A stretch of DNA of 7,865 nucleotides from Erysipelotrichia bacterium (lineage in GTDB: Bacteria; Bacillota_I; Bacilli_A; Erysipelotrichales; Erysipelotrichaceae), in the NCBI GenBank assembly GCA_009916335.1, contig SAAR01000158.1:1-7865 (forward strand). Reading direction: 5' to 3'. The notes under the pieces are model-generated. The model ran no database searches. It was given only the letters and a program-made list of their open reading frames with translations, and was not told where the DNA came from. The translations under genes and the position numbers were made by a program. Below are positions 1 through 6,120 of the stretch, one piece after another. How positions within the stretch are numbered: position 1 is the first letter of the stretch; every line of letters begins with the position of its first letter.

Positions 1-93
1 TACTGATTCCTTATAGGGATTATTTATATTGATGGCTTATACTGATTACTTTTATTGTTGTTTTTATTGATTGCTTGTATGGATAGCTCTTTA
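1..93. repeat. Degenerate 13-bp tandem repeat, cut by the left edge
   Basis: Seven consecutive units can be aligned: 4-16 TGATTCCTTATAG, 17-29 GGATTATTTATAT, 30-42 TGATGGCTTATAC, 43-55 TGATTACTTTTAT, 56-67 TGTTGTTTTTAT (one base short), 68-80 TGATTGCTTGTAT and 81-93 GGATAGCTCTTTA. The consensus is about TGATTNCTTATAT. Bases 1-3 (TAC) match the end of a preceding unit, so the array probably continues to the left. A 13-bp period does not keep reading frame, and no coding frame was found across it on either strand, so it is more likely a non-coding repeat than a protein repeat. Units differ at several positions, which means the array is old or under weak constraint. Function is unknown. Confidence 0.6.
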
Positions 94-200
94 GTTTTCT
101 TTATTCACCATATCGTTCCTTTTTCCTTGGATAAGGCTACATAAAAGAAGATCAACTCACCATATGTATTTAGTAGTAAAAAAATAAAATATTTTTTCGT
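94..200. other. Intergenic stretch with no recognised gene
   Basis: This stretch between the 13-bp repeats and the first candidate promoter contains no convincing ORF on either strand. The only small landmark is a short inverted repeat, CCTT-GGAT-AAGG, near 125-136. I see no T-tract terminator for an upstream gene. The run of A and T at about 178-210, including two copies of TATTTTTT (190-197 and 200-207), could act as an UP-like AT-rich element for the promoter that follows. Confidence 0.5.
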
Positions 201-229
201 ATTTTTTAAAATAATGGCATATATATAAG
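200..229 (+). promoter_or_regulatory. Candidate promoter for the 23-codon ORF
   Basis: TATAAG at 224-229 matches the -10 consensus at five of six positions. It lies downstream of a very AT-rich tract. No good -35 hexamer sits 16-18 nt upstream (the sequence there is ATTTTT), so this rests mainly on the -10 and on position. A start of transcription near 236 would leave a leader of about 20 nt containing the ribosome binding site at 242-252. Low confidence. Confidence 0.3.
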
Positions 230-257
230 TAGAGGGAATGGAAAGGAGGAGGAAATA

Positions 258-329
258 ATGAGTTGGGTAACAATCTGTGTTGTACCATATGTAATCTTAA
301 GAAATATATTTATACTTTTTAGAAGATAG
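258..329 (+). CDS. Candidate 23-aa hydrophobic micro-protein
   Basis: An ATG at 258 follows AAAGGAGGAGG (242-252) by 5 nt, one of the best Shine-Dalgarno sequences in the window. It opens a frame of 23 codons ending in TAG at 327-329. The peptide begins MSWVTICVVPYVILRN and ends IFILFRR: a short polar start, a hydrophobic core with one proline, and a basic C-terminus. This could be a single membrane-associated helix. I do not recognise the family. No terminator separates it from the structured block that begins about 45 nt downstream, so both may share a transcript. Possible roles include a small membrane peptide, a type I toxin-like peptide or a leader peptide; none is demonstrated. The case rests on the ribosome binding site and the peptide's character, because a 23-codon frame can occur by chance. 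Confidence 0.45.
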   Translation: MSWVTICVVPYVILRNIFILFRR

Positions 330-341
330 CTTTTTAATTCT

Positions 342-370
342 TATACATATCATTATTTCAAGACGATTAT
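342..370 (+). promoter_or_regulatory. Weak candidate promoter for the structured RNA
   Basis: TATACA (342-347) and GATTAT (365-370) each match the -35 and -10 consensus at four of six positions and are separated by 17 nt. Initiation would fall at about 376-378, where the stem-loop-rich block begins. In such AT-rich DNA, matches of this quality are common. Read-through from the upstream ORF is an equally good explanation. Confidence 0.25.
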
Positions 371-375
371 TTTAA

Positions 376-640
376 AAGCATAGCGCTAAGAACTTCCAGA
401 ACCTTTAGGTTTGTGTAATGAATTGGTACATAAAACCTTAGGTTGTGATATCAAAAAAGAAGGACGTAAGACTACTAGAAGTAGCCTAAATCCTTGTTAT
501 AGTAGGTTAGGAACTAGCCAAACTTATACGCTTGTGGACTCTGCGTAAGATGGAAGAATAACCTTTCGGTTAAAAAACACAGTAGAGGTCGAAACAAGAA
601 GCATGGAAGCTTTCGCTTCGTGTGTAGTTCACAAAGAAAG
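376..640 (+). ncRNA. Candidate structured RNA, family not recognised
   Basis: The block contains a series of hairpins found by eye. At 400-444 there is a long stem: AACCT/AGGTT (400-404 with 440-444), GGTTT/AAACC (408-412 with 433-437) and GTGTA/TACAT (413-417 with 427-431). Others are CTACT/AGTAG (472-476 with 480-484), CCTAA/TTAGG plus CCT/AGG (485-511), TACGC/GCGTA (527-531 with 543-547), TAACC/GGTTA closing a TTTC loop (559-572), and GAAGC/GCTTC closing another TTTC loop (606-619, extended to 602-622 with a bulged G). CTTCCA at 393-398 can pair with TGGAAG at 551-556, enclosing most of the hairpins as a multibranch domain. CTTA at 523-526 could alternatively pair with TAAG at 387-390. The block ends just before the ribosome binding site of the 26-codon ORF, and a terminator follows that ORF. 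It could be a free-standing ncRNA (the raiA motif of Bacillota is one known family worth testing) or the leader of the small ORF. I saw no T-box, SAM, TPP, lysine, tmRNA, SRP or RNase P signature. Confidence 0.6.
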
Positions 641-654
641 GGAGGTAATTACAT

Positions 655-735
655 ATGTTTTACTTTGCAAGAGCAATTGGCTTTGCCTCAATTGCAGCAA
701 CTTTTTATTTGTATCGTTATTTCTTCTGCCGTTAA
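655..735 (+). CDS. Candidate 26-aa hydrophobic micro-protein
   Basis: An ATG at 655 is preceded by AAAGGGAGGT (637-646) with 8 nt spacing, a strong ribosome binding site. The frame runs 26 codons to TAA at 733-735, and a textbook terminator begins 4 nt later. That gives a compact start-to-terminator unit. The peptide starts MFYFARAIGFASIAATF and ends YLYRYFFCR: a small-residue hydrophobic centre followed by an aromatic, arginine-containing tail, consistent with a single short membrane-spanning or surface helix. I do not recognise it. It lies directly downstream of the stem-loop-rich block, so its translation may be controlled by that RNA, or the RNA may be the functional product and the ORF secondary. 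The tiny size, hydrophobicity and basic end resemble the ORF at 258-329 in general character, though not in sequence. Confidence 0.55.
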   Translation: MFYFARAIGFASIAATFYLYRYFFCR

Positions 736-739
736 TTCA

Positions 740-770
740 CAAAGGTGGCTTTTGCCACTTTTGTTTTTTT
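740..770 (+). terminator. Intrinsic terminator after the 26-codon ORF
   Basis: CAAAGGTGGC (740-749) pairs with GCCACTTTTG (754-763) around a TTTT loop, giving ten pairs with one G-U, followed at once by seven T (764-770). This is a classic rho-independent terminator on the + strand. It ends the transcript carrying the structured block and the small ORF, and isolates it from murF. Confidence 0.9.
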
Positions 771-826
771 ATGTATATTATGAAAATATCTATGGAAAAT
801 ATATTGAAACTTTTGTAACTAAATGA

Positions 827-848
827 TTTTTCTGATAGATTAGAAAAA
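827..848. repeat. Short inverted repeat in the murF promoter region
   Basis: TTTTTCT (827-833) and AGAAAAA (842-848) are perfect 7-bp inverted copies separated by 8 nt. They cover the place where a -35 element would lie for the murF promoter. This could be an operator, but the arms are low complexity and may be fortuitous in AT-rich DNA. Confidence 0.3.
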
Positions 849-862
849 AACTGTGCTATAAT
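832..862 (+). promoter_or_regulatory. Extended -10 promoter of the murF operon
   Basis: TATAAT (857-862) is a perfect -10 hexamer preceded by TG one base upstream (854-855), making an extended -10 element. The best -35 match is CTGATA (832-837), four of six with a long 19-nt spacer. That weakness is tolerable for an extended -10 promoter. Predicted initiation near 869 leaves a leader of about 15 nt containing the AGGAGGG site at 873-879 for murF. It lies just downstream of the terminator at 740-770, as expected for the head of a new transcription unit. Confidence 0.65.
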
Positions 863-884
863 TAATTGGTTACAGGAGGGTTGT

Positions 885-2279
885 ATGATTACCTTAAGTA
901 TAAAAGAAATTGCGGCGATGATGGATGGAGAATTAATGTTAAATTCTATGTCAGAAGATACAATCATTAAAGGCGTATGCATTGATTCAAGAAAAATAGA
1001 TCCATTGAATATGTATGTACCAATACTAGGTGAAAGAGTAGATGGTCATAAATTTATAGAAAATATTGAAAAAGAGGGTATCGCATTGACACTTTGTAGT
1101 GATGATCAATATATACCTACTCATATGGCAGTGATTAAAGTGAAGGACACAGTTGTTGCTTTACAACAGTTAGCCCATAATTATCGTATGTCGCTATCTT
1201 GCAAAGTGATTGGCATTACTGGTAGTAATGGAAAAACAAGTTGTAAAGACATATTAGCTGGTGCTTTATCTGCTAAGTATAAAACACAAAAAACACAAGG
1301 AAATAAAAATAATGAGATAGGGGTTCCGTTAACGTTATTGTCTTTAGATAAGGATGTTGAAATGGCAGTGATTGAAATGGGAATGGAAAATCGAGAAGAA
1401 ATCCATTTTCTAAATAAAATTGTTGCACAAGATGATGCCATTATCACAAATGTAGGGATTGCTCATTTAGAAAATTTAGGCTCTATTGAAAATATCGGAC
1501 ATGCAAAATTGGAAATTGTCGATGATCTGAAAGCGGGTAGTTTATTCTGTTATTATGGAGATGATCCTATTTTAAAAGCTTTGATGAAGAAAAAAGAATT
1601 ACCTAATGGTGTACAAGTACAAACGTTTGGGAAAGACCACAATAATGATTTGTATTTAACCTCACTTACACAAAGTGCAAAAGGAATTGATTTTACAATC
1701 AATATTAGTGATTTTGTTTTTCATATTGATATTTTGGGTGAGCATCAAGCACTGAATGCAATGGCTGCTATTAGTATTGCAAAAAAGTTAGGCTTATGCG
1801 ATGAAGAAATTCAAGCAGGTTTTCTAACGATGGAGAAAACAAGTATGCGTAATGAACTAATGCATTTAGATAAAGCAATCATTTTAAATGATGCATATAA
1901 ATCAAATCCACAAAGTGCAAAAGCTGCATTAGAAACATTCCATTTGTTTAAACATCCATATAAAATTGTCGTTTTGGCAGATATGCTGGATTTAGGAGAA
2001 ACGACGACTCATTTACATCATGCACTAGGTGCATCATTAAAGAAATACGATTTACAAGAAATCTTATGTATGGGGGAATTGTCTAAATATATTGAGGAAG
2101 GGGCAAAGGAAAGTTGTCCTGATGCGATTATACATCACTTTGATAATCGGGATACCTTGTTTTCATATATGAAAGAATATATACATAGAGATTGTATGAT
2201 TTTGTTTAAAGGTTCAAGAGGAATGGCATTGGATTTAGTAATAGATAAAATGAAGGAATATGGTGATAAAGATGAATAA
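885..2279 (+). CDS. murF: UDP-N-acetylmuramoyl-tripeptide--D-alanyl-D-alanine ligase
   Basis: MurF is the cytoplasmic ATP-dependent ligase that adds D-Ala-D-Ala to UDP-MurNAc-tripeptide, the last step in making the soluble peptidoglycan precursor. The 464-residue frame has normal family length and architecture. The N-terminal substrate-binding domain carries GERVDGHKF (49-57). The central ATPase domain carries the P-loop GITGSNGKT (110-118), the MurF-typical GNKNNEIGVPLTLL and EMGMENREEI, TNVGIAHLENLG, and K208 in AKLEI, which by homology is the carbamylated lysine. The C-terminal domain carries LNDAYKSNPQS (from 334) and KGSRGM (442-447). AGGAGGG at 873-879 lies 5 nt before the ATG. The end overlaps the start of ddl by 8 nt, implying translational coupling. 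Identification is secure, although YKSNP departs slightly from the commoner YNANP. Confidence 0.95.
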   Translation: MITLSIKEIAAMMDGELMLNSMSEDTIIKGVCIDSRKIDPLNMYVPILGERVDGHKFIENIEKEGIALTLCSDDQYIPTHMAVIKVKDTVVALQQLAHNYRMSLSCKVIGITGSNGKTSCKDILAGALSAKYKTQKTQGNKNNEIGVPLTLLSLDKDVEMAVIEMGMENREEIHFLNKIVAQDDAIITNVGIAHLENLGSIENIGHAKLEIVDDLKAGSLFCYYGDDPILKALMKKKELPNGVQVQTFGKDHNNDLYLTSLTQSAKGIDFTINISDFVFHIDILGEHQALNAMAAISIAKKLGLCDEEIQAGFLTMEKTSMRNELMHLDKAIILNDAYKSNPQSAKAALETFHLFKHPYKIVVLADMLDLGETTTHLHHALGASLKKYDLQEILCMGELSKYIEEGAKESCPDAIIHHFDNRDTLFSYMKEYIHRDCMILFKGSRGMALDLVIDKMKEYGDKDE

Positions 2280-3360
2280 AATAAAATTAGCTGTCATTTT
2301 TGGTGGGAAATCAAGTGAATATAGTGTTTCATTGCATTCAGCAAGTAGTGCAATTGAAAACTTGGATAGAAATTTGTATGAATTAATTTTTATCGGTATT
2401 GACGAAAGTGGTAAATGGTATTATTATCCAGGCGATGTTGAGGGAATTGAACACGATACATGGAAAAAACATGAAGGGTTATGTAATGTTGTTTTAAGCA
2501 GTAGTGAAGCATATAAAGGCTTTATCAAGTTAAAAGAGGACGGTTGTTTTGAATTATTAGCGGTCGATTGTATTTTTCCTATATTACATGGTAAAAATGG
2601 GGAAGATGGAACGATTCAAGGACTTTTTGCTTTAGCGAATATTCCTTTTGTTGGCTGTGATCATTTAAGTAGTGCGATTTCAATGGATAAAGATTATACA
2701 CACATCATCTGTGAGGCAGCAAATATCAAAATGGCTCCTTATCTTTGTGTAAAGAAATCTGCAGATTTAGATTATTCAGCGTTATTTAAGGAAGTAGAAA
2801 CAAAATTAACATTCCCTGTTTTTATTAAACCTGCCAATGCTGGTTCCTCTTATGGAATTAGTAAAATCAATACTTATGATGAATTTGAAGAAGGATTGAA
2901 AAAGGCATTTTTGCATGATCAGAAAGTGATTTTAGAAACAGGAATTGATGGTTTTGAAATAGGCTGTGCAGTTTTAGGAAATGATACATTAACAATTGGT
3001 GAATTAGATGAAATAGATACACATAATGATTTCTTTGATTTTGAAGCGAAATATGCATTAGAAAACACACAGATTCATTGTCCTGCTCGTATTAGTGAAA
3101 CGTTGACACTAGAGGCTAAGGAAATGGCTAAAAAAATCTATCGTGCATTAGGTTGCAGTGGTTTAGCTAGAGTAGACATGTTTGTTAGTACGCAAGGGGA
3201 AATCTTCTTTAATGAAGTGAATACCATTCCTGGCTTTACCAAAGCAAGTCGCTATCCAACGATGATGAAAACAGCAGGTGTTGATTTTAAAACATTGCTT
3301 AATCAACTAGTTAAATTGGCAATGGATAAAGCTTGTGGAGAAAATCATGCTACAAAGTAA
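2272..3360 (+). CDS. ddl: D-alanine--D-alanine ligase
   Basis: Ddl is an ATP-grasp enzyme joining two D-Ala in the cytoplasm; its product is the MurF substrate. From the ATG at 2272 the protein has 362 residues, normal for Gram-positive Ddl. The frame is open from an ATG at 2260, but the start at 2272 gives the usual N-terminus (MNKIKLAVIFGGKSSE) and has GGTGAT four nt upstream. Visible residues include E16 in the SSEYSVS segment, GSSYGIS (from 191), FFDFEAKY ending at Y261, D302 in ARVDMF, and NEVNT (314-318) followed by IPGFT for Mg and ATP. By homology E16, S192 and Y261 are the catalytic triad. Tyrosine rather than phenylalanine at 261 predicts D-Ala-D-Ala rather than D-Ala-D-lactate. GSSYG, where GSSVG is usual, is a mild oddity. 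The gene overlaps murF and alr. Confidence 0.95.
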   Translation: MNKIKLAVIFGGKSSEYSVSLHSASSAIENLDRNLYELIFIGIDESGKWYYYPGDVEGIEHDTWKKHEGLCNVVLSSSEAYKGFIKLKEDGCFELLAVDCIFPILHGKNGEDGTIQGLFALANIPFVGCDHLSSAISMDKDYTHIICEAANIKMAPYLCVKKSADLDYSALFKEVETKLTFPVFIKPANAGSSYGISKINTYDEFEEGLKKAFLHDQKVILETGIDGFEIGCAVLGNDTLTIGELDEIDTHNDFFDFEAKYALENTQIHCPARISETLTLEAKEMAKKIYRALGCSGLARVDMFVSTQGEIFFNEVNTIPGFTKASRYPTMMKTAGVDFKTLLNQLVKLAMDKACGENHATK

Positions 3361-4501
3361 AAGTAGAACATGGGTAGAAATTGATTTACAAAAAGTCATT
3401 CATAACACAAAAGTAGTAGATCGCTTAATTGGTAAAACGAAAATTATGGCAGTAGTGAAAGCGAATGCCTATGGACATGGAGATGTTGAGATTGCTACAT
3501 TGTTACAAAATGAATTGCATGTTGATTTTTTTGCTGTTTCTAGTGTTGATGAAGCGATTATTTTAAGAGAAAATGGAATTGATCAAAACATTTTAATTTT
3601 AGGCTATACACCAGTTGAACATTTTCATTACTTACATGAACTTAAAATAACCCAGTGTTTGTTAAGCTTAAAATATGCACAAAAATTAGATGCGTATGCG
3701 AAAAAGCATCAGCAATATATAAATGGACATATAAAAGTTGATACAGGGATGTCAAGATTAGGGATTGTTTGTTTAGATGATGATTATCATATTGATGAGG
3801 TATTAAAAATTTATCAATTAGAAAATGTCAAGGTAACAGGGATCTTTTCACATTTTAGTGTATCGGATAGTTTGGATAAGGAAGATGATATTGCCTTTAC
3901 AAAACATCAGATTGAGCTATTTGAAAAGGTATTGAAAGATGTAAAAGCAGCAGGTTATGATTGGGGAGTTCGCCATATTCATAATAGTTATGGGTGTTTA
4001 AATTATTTTGCTCTACAATATGAGTATGCACGTCCAGGTATAATTTTATTAGGTAATACAAGTAATGATCAAGATCGTTTAATACAACCCATTGATTTAC
4101 AACCAGCATTGGAGTGGAAAGCAAATATCTCATTAGTTAAAACAGTGAAAAAAGGTACCTATGTAGGTTATGGACGTAACTTTCAAGCACCTAATGATAT
4201 GAAGATAGCGAGTGTGAGTGTAGGGTATGCCGATGGATTGAATCGTAATGCATCACACCATCATCTTGCTTGTTTAATTCATGGAAAACGTTGTGAAATA
4301 ATCGCTAATATTTGTATGGATCAATGTTTAGTAGATGTGAGTGCAGTGGCTGATGTACAAGAAGGCGATATTGCAACTCTTGTTGGAAAAGATCAAGAAG
4401 AAGTGATTACCATTGATGAACTTTCAAGAGCAGCGAATACGATTAATAATGAATCGTTTACGTTGATTTCTAAACGTGTACCAAGATTTTATAAACGTTA
4501 G
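3347..4501 (+). CDS. alr: Alanine racemase, PLP-dependent
   Basis: Alr interconverts L- and D-alanine in the cytoplasm and supplies Ddl. The ATG at 3347 is chosen over a GTG at 3335 because GGAG (3337-3340) stands 6 nt before it and the N-terminus then reads MLQSKSRTWVEIDL, typical of the family. The 384-residue length is normal. In order: PLP lysine K38 in VVKANAYGHG, R137 in DTGMSRLG, the HNSYG segment, R229 in ARPG (pyridine nitrogen contact), the second catalytic base Y275 in VGYGRNF, Y294 in VGYADG, and M324-D325 in ICMDQ. These assignments follow the spacing of the Geobacillus enzyme (K39, R136, Y265, Y284, M312-D313). The start overlaps ddl by 14 nt, so the two are probably translationally coupled. 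All catalytic features are intact. Confidence 0.95.
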   Translation: MLQSKSRTWVEIDLQKVIHNTKVVDRLIGKTKIMAVVKANAYGHGDVEIATLLQNELHVDFFAVSSVDEAIILRENGIDQNILILGYTPVEHFHYLHELKITQCLLSLKYAQKLDAYAKKHQQYINGHIKVDTGMSRLGIVCLDDDYHIDEVLKIYQLENVKVTGIFSHFSVSDSLDKEDDIAFTKHQIELFEKVLKDVKAAGYDWGVRHIHNSYGCLNYFALQYEYARPGIILLGNTSNDQDRLIQPIDLQPALEWKANISLVKTVKKGTYVGYGRNFQAPNDMKIASVSVGYADGLNRNASHHHLACLIHGKRCEIIANICMDQCLVDVSAVADVQEGDIATLVGKDQEEVITIDELSRAANTINNESFTLISKRVPRFYKR

Positions 4502-4510
4502 TATAAAAAC

Positions 4511-4518
4511 AAGGAGGT
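4511..4518 (+). promoter_or_regulatory. Ribosome binding site that fixes the FAD enzyme start
   Basis: AAGGAGGT is an essentially perfect anti-SD complement in the 23-nt gap after alr. It stands 6 nt before the ATG at 4525. The in-frame GTG at 4519 directly abuts it and is too close to be used. Confidence 0.85.
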
Positions 4519-4524
4519 GTGTCA

Positions 4525-6120
4525 ATGTTAAGAGTCAGTCAAATTAAATTATCATTAGAAGAAAATGAAGATTGTCTACATGAAAAAATTATCAGCAAAT
4601 TAAAGCTTCCTAAAAAAAGCAAGTTACACTATCATATTCATCGACGTAATATTGATGCACGAGATAAGTCGATGATTTATTTTGTATATAGTGTCAATGT
4701 TGTACTAACAAAAGAATTGGAAAAAAGCATTTTGCGTAAGCATTTAAAAGATGTGAGTAAAGTAGCATCAACCGCTACTTATACATTGAAAAAAGGCTGT
4801 CAGTTTATGCAACATCGCCCGATTATTGTTGGTTTTGGACCAGCAGGTATGTTTGCGGCATATACCCTTTCTAAGTATGGCTATCGTCCTATTGTCTTTG
4901 AACGTGGAGAAGATGTAGATGCTCGTAGTAAAAGCGTAGAAACTTTTTTTCGTAAAGGGATTTTGAATGAGGAAAGTAATATTCAGTTTGGGGAAGGTGG
5001 TGCAGGTACTTTTTCTGATGGAAAATTAACAGCACGAAGTAAAGATATTCGTGTGCAAATGATTTACGATACTTTTGTATCCTTTGGTGCACCAAAGGAT
5101 ATTGCCTTTGAAAGCCTACCGCATATTGGTAGTGATCGTCTAAAAGAAGTAATTAAAAAAATGAGAGAAGAAATCATTGCTTTAGGTGGTGAAGTACATT
5201 TTTCCTCTAAAGTAGAGCAGTTAGTTCTTGAGCATAATGAGATTCAAGGGGTGATTGTTGATGGAAAAAGCTATCCAAGTAATCATGTGATTTTGGCATT
5301 AGGTAATAGTGCAAGAGATACGATTCGTACTTTTCATAAACAAGGGTTATTAATGGAAAGTAAAGCATTTGCGATTGGTGTTCGTGTTGAACAAAAACAA
5401 GCATTGATCAATCAAGCTTGCTATCATCAATTTGCAAATCATTCATCATTATCAGCAGCTAGCTATTTTTTGAGCAATCAAAAAGGAACGTATACATTTT
5501 GTATGTGTCCTGGAGGAATGGTTGTCGCAGCAACTTCTTTAAAAGAACATGTAGTTGTCAACGGTATGAGCAATCGAGCAAGAGATGGCAGTAATGCCAA
5601 TAGTGCAATTTTAGTTCAAGTAGACAGTTCTTTGTATGGTGATAACTTATTTGATGGAATGGATTTTATTGATGAATTAGAAAGAAAAGCATACCTATTA
5701 GGTGGTGCGAATTATCAAGCACCTGCACAGCGTGTTGTTGATTTTTTAAAGCGAACACCATCAAAATCACTCGCTAATTTAAAGCCAAGTTATCCTTTAA
5801 ATGTGCGTTTATGTTCATTAGATGAACTGCTACCAGCTACAATATGTGAACAGATGCGTAATGCTTTATATGATTTTGATCATAAAATAAAAGGTTTTAT
5901 TAATGAAGATGCACTTTTAACTGCCGTTGAAACAAGGTCCTCTTCACCAATTCGTATCTTGCGTGATAAAGAGAAGATGATGTCAATTAACATCAAAGGG
6001 GTGTACCCATGTGGAGAAGGGGCAGGTTATGCTGGGGGTATTATCTCTAGTGCGATTGATGGCGTAAAATGTGCTGAAAAGATTATTAGTGAATTTATTT
6101 ATATGGAGGAGGAGAAATAA
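4525..6120 (+). CDS. FAD-dependent dehydrogenase, COG2509-type, substrate unknown
   Basis: This 531-residue protein belongs to a widespread but functionally unassigned group of FAD/NAD(P)-binding oxidoreductases (COG2509 in my judgement). The first ~95 residues form a small N-terminal domain with the family-typical stretch RRNIDARDKSMIYFVYSV. The dinucleotide-binding fold then starts with PIIVGFGPAGMFAA (GFGPAG at 103-108), followed by an acidic strand end (VFERGE), GEGGAGTFSDGK (156-167), and a C-terminal flavin-contact motif CGEGAGYAGGI (496-506). An internal CMCPGG segment is also visible. No signal peptide or membrane helix is evident, so it is probably cytoplasmic. It follows alr by 23 nt and abuts the amidohydrolase, so it is likely in the same transcript. 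Physiological substrate and electron partner are unknown; placement beside D-Ala genes does not by itself make it a wall enzyme. Confidence 0.85.
   Translation: MLRVSQIKLSLEENEDCLHEKIISKLKLPKKSKLHYHIHRRNIDARDKSMIYFVYSVNVVLTKELEKSILRKHLKDVSKVASTATYTLKKGCQFMQHRPIIVGFGPAGMFAAYTLSKYGYRPIVFERGEDVDARSKSVETFFRKGILNEESNIQFGEGGAGTFSDGKLTARSKDIRVQMIYDTFVSFGAPKDIAFESLPHIGSDRLKEVIKKMREEIIALGGEVHFSSKVEQLVLEHNEIQGVIVDGKSYPSNHVILALGNSARDTIRTFHKQGLLMESKAFAIGVRVEQKQALINQACYHQFANHSSLSAASYFLSNQKGTYTFCMCPGGMVVAATSLKEHVVVNGMSNRARDGSNANSAILVQVDSSLYGDNLFDGMDFIDELERKAYLLGGANYQAPAQRVVDFLKRTPSKSLANLKPSYPLNVRLCSLDELLPATICEQMRNALYDFDHKIKGFINEDALLTAVETRSSSPIRILRDKEKMMSINIKGVYPCGEGAGYAGGIISSAIDGVKCAEKIISEFIYMEEEK

Noticed and set aside
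1..93. CRISPR array
   Set aside because: The units are 13 bp, contiguous and degenerate, with no unique spacers and no cas genes in the window.
1..140. Possible replication origin, because of AT-rich 13-mers and a DnaA-box-like TTATCCAAG on the minus strand near 126-134
   Set aside because: Only one imperfect box is present, no dnaA, dnaN or rpmH is nearby, and the same 9-mer recurs at 7328-7336 with no array. Chance similarity is sufficient.
376..640. Known leader or housekeeping RNA: T-box, SAM, TPP, lysine, c-di-GMP or purine riboswitch, tmRNA, SRP RNA, RNase P or 6S RNA
   Set aside because: None of the signature sequences I know for these families is visible, and the chain of separate hairpins does not resemble the single long 6S rod. 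A covariance search could still overturn this.
603..826. Two overlapping + strand ORFs of 71 and 68 codons (603-818 and 620-826)
   Set aside because: Both lack a proper ribosome binding site, begin inside the hairpin at 602-622 and read straight through the terminator at 740-770. The 26-codon frame at 655 has the ribosome binding site and stops just before the terminator.
737..982. Minus-strand ORF of 81 codons
   Set aside because: It runs through the terminator, the murF promoter and the start of murF, with low-complexity composition. It is a shadow of AT-rich DNA.
2260..2271. Upstream start for ddl at 2260
   Set aside because: It would sit only 2 nt from the AAGGA motif and adds four residues absent from the family's usual N-terminus. 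ATG 2272 has GGTGAT at suitable distance.
3031..3054. D-Ala-D-lactate (vancomycin-resistance type) specificity of Ddl, prompted by the phenylalanine-rich FFDFEAKY
   Set aside because: The residue that separates the two types is the tyrosine at the end of EAKY, and it is tyrosine (Y261) here, as in ordinary D-Ala-D-Ala ligases.
3335..3346. GTG start for alr at 3335
   Set aside because: The GGAG used as ribosome binding site overlaps this codon and is correctly spaced for the ATG at 3347.
1181..5404. Other minus-strand ORFs of 65-88 codons inside murF, ddl, alr and the FAD gene
   Set aside because: Each lies entirely antisense to a gene with secure conserved motifs, and none has a convincing translation start.
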